Shown here one piece after another: positions 5,835 to 11,346 of a DNA stretch of 11,346 bases (position 1 is the stretch's first letter; each line of letters starts with the position of its first letter). Source of the stretch: JBGTCY01 sp041748615 (GTDB lineage: Bacteria > Bacteroidota > Bacteroidia > Chitinophagales > CAIOSU01); NCBI GenBank assembly GCA_041748615.1, contig JBGTCY010000212.1:1-11346 (forward strand), given 5' to 3'. Made by a program: the position numbers and the translations under genes. Below the pieces are notes generated by a model. The model saw nothing but the letters and a program-made list of their open reading frames with translations. It did no database searches and was not told where the DNA came from.

Positions 5835-6632
5835 CTAAGGAAAATAATTCCGCACATCATCCACACATTCCTGACCGAAAATGAGCGTTTCAACGCCATC
5901 CCGGAAATTTTGCACGAATGAAGTCATCGTAAATGAAATTTCATTTTGCCAGAACATCACGCAATCCTGATTGGTGCAATGCGCGGGATTATCCTCGTCA
6001 TGATGCGAAGAAGTGAGCGGAATCCCATTTTCCACCAACCCTATCGCGTGACCGATTTCATGAATCACCACGCTTTGCTCCACAAACTCGCGCACCGTGC
6101 GTGAAACGCCCGAAGCCATCACGAGCGGCTTGAAGATGGCGATGATGTTCGAGTTGTTTAAATGTACGCCAATCACATTTTCTGATGTGGTGTTTTGCTG
6201 GCGAAAGCTGCCGTTCAGAAAAACTACGAACAGCGCCCCGTCCTCCTCCGTGCCGGTGATTTTTTGATGGCGGGTAGCGATGTTGCGGATATCATTGGCG
6301 GTGAAGTCGTTTTTATTTTGATTGGGAATGAGCGTCATGTCTGCTAATTGATAAGGCACAAACACATCTAACTCAACCGGGCGCTCCGAAAACAGGATTT
6401 CGATATTACGCTCGGTGAATCTCCATGTTTCGGCTCCGGAGATGGTTTCAAGAAAAGGCTCCGCGCCCGGTTCATAGGCTACGTCCAGCGACAGCGTGCG
6501 CATGTTTTTGTAAAACAAATCCACGAGCGGAACCTCCGCTGGCGGGGTATCATCTTTGCGGCAGGTACTGAAAATAAAAAGGCTGATTGTCGCAAATAAC
6601 AACACCTTTTTTCGCGAATGTGGAAATTTCAT
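5835..6632 (-). CDS. Zinc metalloprotease-like lipoprotein with metzincin motif
   Basis: This 265-residue protein is probably exported and lipid-anchored. A basic N-terminus and hydrophobic core (10-22) precede FSTC (21-24), a slightly atypical lipobox, followed by the polar CRKDDTPP. The central part is unassigned. Residues 187-199 read SVVIHEIGHAIGL, the HExxHxxG zinc-protease motif, with E192 as general base and H191/H195 as ligands. The third metzincin ligand could be H210, H211 or H218. The stretch HCTNQDCVM (218-226) has the spacing HCx4CxM known from archaemetzincins, including the Met-turn candidate M226. The usual distal CxxC is absent; only C256 remains. The protein is a likely surface or periplasmic peptidase of the metzincin clan. 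It is divergent from the 65-residue protein gene, with 87 bp between. Substrate and subfamily are unknown. Confidence 0.75.
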   Translation of the reverse strand: MKFPHSRKKVLLFATISLFIFSTCRKDDTPPAEVPLVDLFYKNMRTLSLDVAYEPGAEPFLETISGAETWRFTERNIEILFSERPVELDVFVPYQLADMTLIPNQNKNDFTANDIRNIATRHQKITGTEEDGALFVVFLNGSFRQQNTTSENVIGVHLNNSNIIAIFKPLVMASGVSRTVREFVEQSVVIHEIGHAIGLVENGIPLTSSHHDEDNPAHCTNQDCVMFWQNEISFTMTSFVQNFRDGVETLIFGQECVDDVRNYFP

Positions 6633-6719
6633 TTTGAAGAATTCAATTATTTATCGTTATTTCACTAAATTATAAAAAGAAAAAGAATATATCATCGTCA
6701 CCATTAAAATCATTGTATC

Positions 6720-6917
6720 ATGGCTTATTCACACAGAAATTCCAAAGGACAAACCTACTTCCTTCATTCCAAAGATGTAGAACTAAAAGGCGGAAGAAAA
6801 CAAACCATTTACTACTTCGCCAAAGAAGTGAAAACCGGTGCTTTGGATGCGGTACCCGCGGGTAAAACCATCATGGAAAATCCCAAAACGGGATTACCGA
6901 TGCTGAAAGGAAGCTGA
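6720..6917 (+). CDS. Conserved small hypothetical protein (65 aa)
   Basis: This is a soluble 65-residue protein with no signal or membrane segment. It resembles, from memory, a widespread family of short proteins beginning MAYSH.NSKGQTY.LHSK with a central GGRKQTIYYFAKE and a C-terminal ENPKTGLPMLK. All three blocks are present (1-18, 24-36, 53-63), so the length appears complete. The many Lys/Arg and aromatic residues suggest a compact beta-rich fold, possibly nucleic-acid binding, but no function is established to my knowledge. The ATG is preceded by an AT-rich 87-bp gap shared with the divergent lipoprotein gene. The next gene downstream is convergent, so it is probably monocistronic. Confidence 0.85.
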   Translation: MAYSHRNSKGQTYFLHSKDVELKGGRKQTIYYFAKEVKTGALDAVPAGKTIMENPKTGLPMLKGS

Positions 6918-6984
6918 AACAGGTCTCAACCATACTGTTCTGAGATTATGCAACCGTTGACGGTCTATGCATTGCTAAAGGTGA

Positions 6985-7039
6985 TTGCCAGACCGGCAAC
7001 AAATAGGATGTGAATGCTGTTCAATTGCCGGTCTTGCAA
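6985..7039. other. Strong 15-bp inverted repeat between convergent genes
   Basis: TTGCCAGACCGGCAA (6985-6999) and TTGCCGGTCTTGCAA (7025-7039) are reverse complements at 14 of 15 positions, with a 25-base spacer. The left arm also has short internal symmetry (TTGCC...GGCAA). It lies in the 225-bp gap between the small protein (+, stop 6917) and the penicillin-binding protein (-, stop 7143), where it could act as a bidirectional transcription barrier or be a REP-like element or small RNA. No U-tract follows on either strand. Confidence 0.5.
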
Positions 7040-7088
7040 ACACTGTATCTGGCGCTTAAACCTGCAAGGGTAAAACATCTTCAATAAT

Positions 7089-7138
7089 GTCTAACAATCT
7101 AAAGTCTAATATCTAACATCAGAAAGTCTAACATCAAA
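7089..7138 (+). repeat. Heptamer tandem array, RTCTAAN type, 3' of the penicillin-binding protein gene
   Basis: The plus strand contains about six or seven units of 7-8 bases: GTCTAACA, ATCTAAA, GTCTAAT, ATCTAAC, ATCAGAAA, GTCTAAC, ATCAAAAT. It ends four bases from the penicillin-binding protein stop codon. Bases 7097-7114 are an exact inverted copy of 5778-5795. No reading frame or protein product is suggested. Confidence 0.6.
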
Positions 7139-7142
7139 ATCA

Positions 7143-9425
7143 TCACTTTTCTTTCTTTCCGAAAAATTTCTTGATTCTGTCTTTAACGGAAGATTTTTGT
7201 TCCTCCGCTTTTTTCCGTGATGGTTCAGGTTTTGATTTGTCATCCTTTTTGTTCCCGAATAATTTTTCCCAGAAGCTGATTTTTTCCTTGTACATCGGGC
7301 AATCCAATTGCGCGAGCAATGACGGTTCCGGATTGGGAAAAGCGCTTTTCTTCATGTAAGAAAAATGTTTGTCGTTGAGCAGTTCCTGCATGAAAAGCCC
7401 CCAGACCGGCAATGCCATTTTTGAGCCTTGCCCCAACTGCGAGGTGCGAAAGCGAATTTGCGGATTGTCAGCGCCCACCCACACGCCACACACCAAATCA
7501 GGAGTGTAGCCGATGAACCAGCCATCCGTCTGGTCTTGTGTGGTACCGGTTTTTCCGGCAATGTCATTGGTGAGATGATATTGATTACGCAGCGCATTAC
7601 CGGTTCCGCTGTCAACAGCGCTTTGCAGAAAATAAGTGATGGCGCGTGCGGTTGTCCGTTCCATCGCCAGTTGAGTAGGCGTGGGTTTGGTATTGTCCAA
7701 CAGCGCGCTGCCCTCTTTATTGAGTATTTTCAGCAAAAATTTAGGCGCGGTATGAATACCGCTGTTGGCGAAAGTAGCGAACACGTTGGTCATTTCCAGC
7801 AATGAAAGTTCTGCCGTACCAAGCGCGAGAGAGGGAACCGCGGGCATCTTCCCGGTTACACCGGCTTTGGCGGCTGTCTCCATTACTTTATCAACGCCCA
7901 CTTCCATGATTACCTGAGCGGAAATCGTATTGATGGAATGCGTGAGCGCACCCTGCAATGAATAAAGTCCTCCATATTGCCCGTTGGAATTGCGGGGCGT
8001 CCAATCTTCATAATTTTCATAAGTCACCAACTCATTGGGGAATCGTTCGCAGGGCTGCATCCCGTTTTCCAGCGCAGCGGCATACACGATGGGTTTAAAT
8101 GTGCTGCCGACCTGCCGGCTTGAGGTCACGTGGTCGTACTTAAAAAATGCGTATTCGATGCCGCCTACCCAAACCATCACATGCCCGTTGCGCGGATTGA
8201 GCGCCAACATGCCCGCCTGCAGCCACATAAGCGAGCGTTGAATGGAATCAAGCGGAGAAAGGGTGACGATTTCCTCTCCGAGATAAGAGAATTGCCGCAT
8301 CTCCACGGGCGTGTTCATGTTTGTTTCAATTTCATCATCATTCAATCCTTTCTTTTTCAAATTTTTGTAGCGCTCCGAATTTTGAACCGCGTCTTTCAAC
8401 AGGTTTGGATTTGCATCCCAGGGTTTTTGCGATTTCCAGTGGTTATCGAATGTTTTTTGCAAATCGGCAAGATGATTTTTTACGGCATTTTCGGCATACA
8501 ATTGCATCCGGCTGTGCAGGGTGGTGTAAATTTTTAACCCGTCTGTATAGAGATTGTAATTGGTGCCATGTTGTTGATTGTAAGCGTCTAATTCGTGCAT
8601 CAGTCTGAGCCGCGCCATCTCTCTGAAAAAAGGCGCTAACCCGGTGTCATGGGTGATTTTATGATACTCCAATTCAAGTGACAGCGAACGGAGAGAATCT
8701 GCTACCGCTGATTCAAGGTATCCGTATTTTTCCATTTGCGCCACCACCACATTACGTCTTTGCAAAGCCCTGTCCGGGTAAACCCGCGGATTAAAATGCG
8801 TGGGCGCTTTCAGCAACCCGACCAATGTCGCGGATTGCGCGACAGTTAAATCTTTGGGTTTGACATTAAAAAACCGTTCGGCAGCCGTTTCGATGCCATA
8901 GACTTCTTCGCCAAAAGAAACGGTATTTAAATACAGCGTCAACAGTTCCTCCTTTGAATATACTTCTTCCAGCCTGCCGGCTATCATCGCTTCGCGGATT
9001 TTGTTGCGCAACATTTCAAATCTGCCGGGCTTTCGTTTGTAAAGATTTTTTGCCAACTGCTGACTCAGCGTACTGCCGCCTCCCGAACTTTCATCCTGCA
9101 ATAAAATGGTTTTAAACAACACCCTCAGCATACTGCGCGAATCCACTCCCTCATGGTGATAAAAACGCGCGTCTTCGGTTGCAATGAGGGCATTGATAAA
9201 ATGGGGAGGAATTTCTTCAAACCGGACATTCGTTCTGTTTTCGATAAAATACCTGCCCAGCAAAATACTGTCGCTGGAATAGATTTCGGAAGCCGTGTGA
9301 TTTGAAATGTTTTTCAACTCTTCTTTCGAAGGTAATTTACCGAGACATCCTGAGAACAGGAGCAATCCGGTGAAAAGAATGATGGGAGTCAGATTTTTCA
9401 AAAAAGATTTTTCATTAAAAAACAT
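7143..9425 (-). CDS. Class A penicillin-binding protein (PBP1A-like transglycosylase/transpeptidase)
   Basis: This bifunctional peptidoglycan synthase of 760 residues polymerises and cross-links glycan strands on the outer face of the inner membrane. The GT51 glycosyltransferase domain shows ATEDARFYHHEGVD (82-95, catalytic E84), GGSTLSQQLAKNLY (116-129) and RLEEVYSKEELLTLYLN (151-167). The transpeptidase domain has STFK (441-444, nucleophile S441), SIN (497-499) and KTGT (625-628). All catalytic motifs are intact. The C-terminus is a basic Lys-rich tail (about 725-760). I chose the ATG at 9425 because the hydrophobic segment starts 12 residues later and LPSKEELKN...ASEIYS follows as in family members. 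The frame stays open upstream to 9701, but that part overlaps the divergent gene and has no family similarity. Oddly, the N-terminal segment ends in LLLFSGC (21-27), like a lipobox. The divergent gap of 112 bp holds a palindrome. Confidence 0.92.
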   Translation of the reverse strand: MFFNEKSFLKNLTPIILFTGLLLFSGCLGKLPSKEELKNISNHTASEIYSSDSILLGRYFIENRTNVRFEEIPPHFINALIATEDARFYHHEGVDSRSMLRVLFKTILLQDESSGGGSTLSQQLAKNLYKRKPGRFEMLRNKIREAMIAGRLEEVYSKEELLTLYLNTVSFGEEVYGIETAAERFFNVKPKDLTVAQSATLVGLLKAPTHFNPRVYPDRALQRRNVVVAQMEKYGYLESAVADSLRSLSLELEYHKITHDTGLAPFFREMARLRLMHELDAYNQQHGTNYNLYTDGLKIYTTLHSRMQLYAENAVKNHLADLQKTFDNHWKSQKPWDANPNLLKDAVQNSERYKNLKKKGLNDDEIETNMNTPVEMRQFSYLGEEIVTLSPLDSIQRSLMWLQAGMLALNPRNGHVMVWVGGIEYAFFKYDHVTSSRQVGSTFKPIVYAAALENGMQPCERFPNELVTYENYEDWTPRNSNGQYGGLYSLQGALTHSINTISAQVIMEVGVDKVMETAAKAGVTGKMPAVPSLALGTAELSLLEMTNVFATFANSGIHTAPKFLLKILNKEGSALLDNTKPTPTQLAMERTTARAITYFLQSAVDSGTGNALRNQYHLTNDIAGKTGTTQDQTDGWFIGYTPDLVCGVWVGADNPQIRFRTSQLGQGSKMALPVWGLFMQELLNDKHFSYMKKSAFPNPEPSLLAQLDCPMYKEKISFWEKLFGNKKDDKSKPEPSRKKAEEQKSSVKDRIKKFFGKKEK

Positions 9426-9438
9426 ACCCGGCTGAAGA

Positions 9439-9450
9439 TGAAAATTTTCA
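9439..9450. promoter_or_regulatory. Perfect 12-bp palindrome in the divergent promoter region
   Basis: TGAAAATTTTCA is a perfect palindrome 13 bases upstream of the penicillin-binding protein ATG, in the 112-bp gap shared with the paraoxonase homologue. It could be an operator. AT-rich palindromes of this length can also arise by chance. No clear TAnnTTTG box was found on either strand of the gap. Confidence 0.3.
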
Positions 9451-9537
9451 CAGTAACGAAAAATTATTCTATGCAATGTTCCGATAGTTAGAGAAAACAG
9501 TAAAAAAAGTTTTTCTTTGAGTAATAAAGTAACTCTG

Positions 9538-10608
9538 ATGTCGAAAAAAATACTAATCGCACTTGCTGTTTTCTTCCTTTTGCTGTTGTTGTTTTTTGTG
9601 AAAACCATGCATGATGCCGGACAGTTCAAAAAAATTGAGCCGCATTTCGCGGGCAAAGTGCGCGTGATTGAAGGAATCACCGGAGGAGAAGATATCACCA
9701 TTGATCATCACAAACAGATTGCTTACATCAGCGCGGATGACCGCTATGCCCGCATGGTGAAAAAGAAAGACGGGTTCGGTGGCATTTACAAACTCGACCT
9801 GACGAATCCGGAAGCGATTCCCGTGTTGCTCCAAAGAACGCCTGACTTGCCGCTTTACCCGCATGGGATTTCATTGTATCACACTCCCGAAGGGAAAAGT
9901 TATCTCTATGTCGTGAATCATCCCGGCAACAGCCACACCATCTTATTATATTCCATTCAACTTGATGAAAGCCTTTTTTTGGAAAAAAGCTGGGATAACC
10001 ATGATTTTATAATTAGTCCGAATGATGTTTTGGCGGTGGATGAAAATCGTTTTTATTTCACGAACGACCACGGCTCGCGTTCAGAGTTTGGGAAAATGCT
10101 GGAGGATTTTCTGCAACTGAAAAGAAGCAATGTTGTTTATTTTGATGGCAGTAATTTTCAAATCGCTGCTAAAAAAATCGCTTATGCCAACGGCATTAAT
10201 ATGAACGCAGAAAAAAAAGAGGTGTATGTGGCTTCACCGGTCGGAAAAAGTATTTTGGTTTATCATCGCAACGCGTCTGACGGGCAATTAACTTATTATA
10301 AAATTATTCCCCTCAACACCGGACCCGATAATATCGAAATTGATGAAAACGGAAACCTCTGGACAGGCTGCCACCCTCAGTTGCTTTCTTTTTTGAAACA
10401 CGCATCTGATACTTCAAAACTTTCCCCTTCTCAGGTCATCAAAATCCGGAAAGATGAAAAAGGCGACTTTCACCCCGAAGAGATTTTATTAGACAGCGGT
10501 GAATTGCTTTCCGGCTCAAGCGTAGCCGCAGTTTCAGGAAATATTTTGCTGATTGGTCCTGTTTTTCAAAACAGGATTCTGCGCTGTGAACTACCGGAAG
10601 AAAATTAG
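9538..10608 (+). CDS. Paraoxonase (PON)/arylesterase family lactonase homologue, membrane-anchored
   Basis: This 356-residue protein aligns clearly, from memory, with vertebrate serum paraoxonases, six-bladed beta-propeller calcium-dependent lactonases/arylesterases. Conserved blocks include GGEDI (49-53; E51/D52 match PON1 E53/D54), PHGIS (108-112; H109 matches H115), VVNHP (125-129; H128 matches H134), SPNDV (160-164; N162/D163 match N168/D169), YANGIN (216-221; N218 matches N224), PDNI (263-266; D264/N265 match D269/N270), GCHP (277-280) and ILRCEL (347-352). All calcium ligands and the His dyad are therefore kept. Residues 4-22 form one hydrophobic segment after MSKK, an uncleaved anchor as in PON1. 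The Cys near the PON1 N-terminus (C42) is missing, while its partner C350 remains. The ATG at 9538 is preferred over a TTG at 9517, which adds only seven residues. Native substrate (lactone, ester or other) is unknown. Confidence 0.9.
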   Translation: MSKKILIALAVFFLLLLLFFVKTMHDAGQFKKIEPHFAGKVRVIEGITGGEDITIDHHKQIAYISADDRYARMVKKKDGFGGIYKLDLTNPEAIPVLLQRTPDLPLYPHGISLYHTPEGKSYLYVVNHPGNSHTILLYSIQLDESLFLEKSWDNHDFIISPNDVLAVDENRFYFTNDHGSRSEFGKMLEDFLQLKRSNVVYFDGSNFQIAAKKIAYANGINMNAEKKEVYVASPVGKSILVYHRNASDGQLTYYKIIPLNTGPDNIEIDENGNLWTGCHPQLLSFLKHASDTSKLSPSQVIKIRKDEKGDFHPEEILLDSGELLSGSSVAAVSGNILLIGPVFQNRILRCELPEEN

Positions 10609-10687
10609 CGTTATGCAGCCGAAACCCCGCCAAACAAGTATGGCTAAGGTTGGCTATTTTTACATTTCCTCCGTATAAAAAATTACC

Positions 10688-11155
10688 ATGATGAAATACC
10701 TGATATTGTTTTTTGCAGTTTCAATGAGTTTGAATGCTTTTGCTCAGGAAAAAGCAATCTGGCAGACGGATGTCGTGAAAGCGGTGGATATTTCCGCCAA
10801 AGAAAACAAACCGTTGTTCCTTTATTTTACCGGCAGTGACTGGTGCGGCTGGTGCAAACGCCTGCAAAGTGAAGTTTTTACACAGCCTAAGTTTCAAACC
10901 TGGGCGAAGAAAAATGTCATTTTGGTGGAGCTTGATTTCCCAAGAAAAACACAGGTTGACCCTGCCATCATGCAGCAAAACAGAGAGATTGCGCAGATGT
11001 TCGGCATTGCCGGTTATCCGACTGTTTGGTTTGTAATCGCTTCCAAAAAAGATAATCAAATCAGTTTTGAAAAACTCGGAAGCACCGGGTATGTTGCCGG
11101 TGGGGTAGAAGCCTGGATTGAAAATGCCGAAAAAATCCTGTTGCCGAAAAATTAA
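10688..11155 (+). CDS. Secreted thioredoxin-fold protein with WCGWCK motif
   Basis: This 155-residue protein has a typical signal peptide: MMK, hydrophobic core 4-16, cleavage probably after AFA (17-19), leaving Gln at the mature N-terminus. The rest is a thioredoxin-like domain with SDWCGWCKRL (50-59, redox pair C53/C56), LVELDFPRK (79-87) and GYPTVWFV (109-116, cis-Pro P111). The layout resembles the Thioredoxin_7-type periplasmic proteins common in Bacteroidota. It probably acts in the periplasm as a thiol reductase or disulfide-handling protein; the partner is unknown. It follows the paraoxonase homologue by 79 bp on the same strand, so co-transcription is possible but not shown. The start could also be the second ATG, one codon later, without effect on the signal peptide. 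Confidence 0.9.
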   Translation: MMKYLILFFAVSMSLNAFAQEKAIWQTDVVKAVDISAKENKPLFLYFTGSDWCGWCKRLQSEVFTQPKFQTWAKKNVILVELDFPRKTQVDPAIMQQNREIAQMFGIAGYPTVWFVIASKKDNQISFEKLGSTGYVAGGVEAWIENAEKILLPKN

Positions 11156-11200
11156 TACGCTCACAATCGTGAAGTTGTTTAGCCGTGATTATGCATTAGG

Positions 11201-11221
11201 ATTAGAAGGCTAAGTTCTAAT
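11201..11221. terminator. 7-bp inverted repeat between convergent reading frames
   Basis: ATTAGAA (11201-11207) and TTCTAAT (11215-11221) pair perfectly around a 7-base loop. It lies 45 bases after the thioredoxin-fold stop codon and spans the stop codon of the partial frame on the minus strand. A terminator is plausible from position; the missing U-tract keeps confidence low. Confidence 0.35.
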
Positions 11222-11346
11222 TAATACAGCATCTTCTTTGTAGAGTTGAAATAGGTTGTAAGCAATGTCAGTGGAGGCTATTGCGTAGAACCATTGCCTG
11301 ACTTGATTTACAGACTCGTTCATTTTTTTGCCGTAAGCATACCAGT
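11210..11346 (-). CDS. Partial reading frame, C-terminal end of a gene continuing past the right edge
   Basis: On the minus strand a frame open from the window edge encodes 44 residues (reading WYAYGKKMNESVNQVRQWFY at its visible start, ending in KEDAVLIRT) before a TAG at 11210-11212. It has balanced composition and an aromatic-rich amphipathic pattern, and the stop lies in a plausible convergent terminator. The other two frames on this strand are interrupted within 26 codons. I do not recognise the family, and a segment this short can be open by chance. If it is real it is convergent with the thioredoxin-fold gene. Confidence 0.35.
   Translation of the reverse strand, partial: WYAYGKKMNESVNQVRQWFYAIASTDIAYNLFQLYKEDAVLIRT

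Noticed and set aside
820..7138. Heptamer arrays as CRISPR
   Set aside because: Units are about seven bases with no spacer-repeat alternation and there are no cas genes.
9517..9537. TTG start seven codons upstream for the paraoxonase homologue
   Set aside because: The ATG at 9538 places MSKK directly before the hydrophobic anchor; the longer form adds nothing recognisable.
9426..9701. 92-codon N-terminal extension of the penicillin-binding protein frame
   Set aside because: The extension overlaps the divergent paraoxonase gene by 164 bp, shows no family similarity, and would bury the hydrophobic anchor about 100 residues into the protein; the ATG at 9425 fits the family.
10721..11164. 147-codon minus-strand frame over the thioredoxin-fold gene
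   Set aside because: Complete antisense shadow of a gene with signal peptide, CxxC and cis-Pro motifs.

Overview
The window looks like chromosome from a member of the Bacteroidota, probably a Chitinophagales- or Cytophaga-like environmental lineage. The support is indirect. Gene starts lack convincing Shine-Dalgarno sequences. One promoter carries an exact Bacteroidota -7 box (TACATTTG, pattern TAnnTTTG) upstream of the methyltransferase. Several products are types often seen in this phylum: an FN3-like protein of about 215 residues, lipoproteins with a short lipobox, a periplasmic thioredoxin-fold protein and a ceramidase homologue. No RNA gene, CRISPR array or transposase was recognised.

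Layout. (1) 82-729 (+) encodes an FN3-like hypothetical protein. (2) 844-3684 (-) is an accessory block. It has a very AT-rich gene (about 22-30 % GC in sampled lines) for a protein with five predicted membrane segments and a lysozyme/transglycosylase-like motif. Next to it is a two-gene type II restriction-modification operon: a beta-class TSPPY methyltransferase followed, with a 41-bp overlap, by a restriction endonuclease. (3) 3861-5594 (-) encodes a neutral ceramidase homologue without signal peptide or C-terminal domain. (4) 5835-6632 (-) encodes a zinc-metalloprotease-like lipoprotein, divergent from a conserved 65-residue protein at 6720-6917 (+). (5) 7143-9425 (-) encodes a class A penicillin-binding protein whose N-terminus reads like a lipoprotein signal. 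It is divergent from a paraoxonase (PON) homologue at 9538-10608 (+), which is followed by a secreted thioredoxin-fold protein at 10688-11155 (+). A truncated reading frame enters from the right edge on the minus strand.

How the parts may work together. The restriction-modification pair is a clear defence unit, and the membrane protein beside it could be a second defence factor; that is inference from neighbourhood, composition and motif. The remaining genes are mostly envelope or lipid related (peptidoglycan synthesis, ceramide-type amide hydrolysis, surface protease, lactonase/arylesterase, periplasmic disulfide chemistry). They do not form one obvious pathway.

The most unexpected signal outside genes is a set of degenerate heptamer-periodic repeats just 3' of four minus-strand genes (about 820-840, 2070-2090, 5775-5802, 7089-7138). 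One 18-nt stretch is an exact inverted match between two loci 1.3 kb apart. A strong 15-bp inverted repeat at 6985-7039 lies between convergent genes. No gene-free stretch exceeds 300 bases; the intergenic regions of 225-240 bp hold the repeats and hairpins listed.
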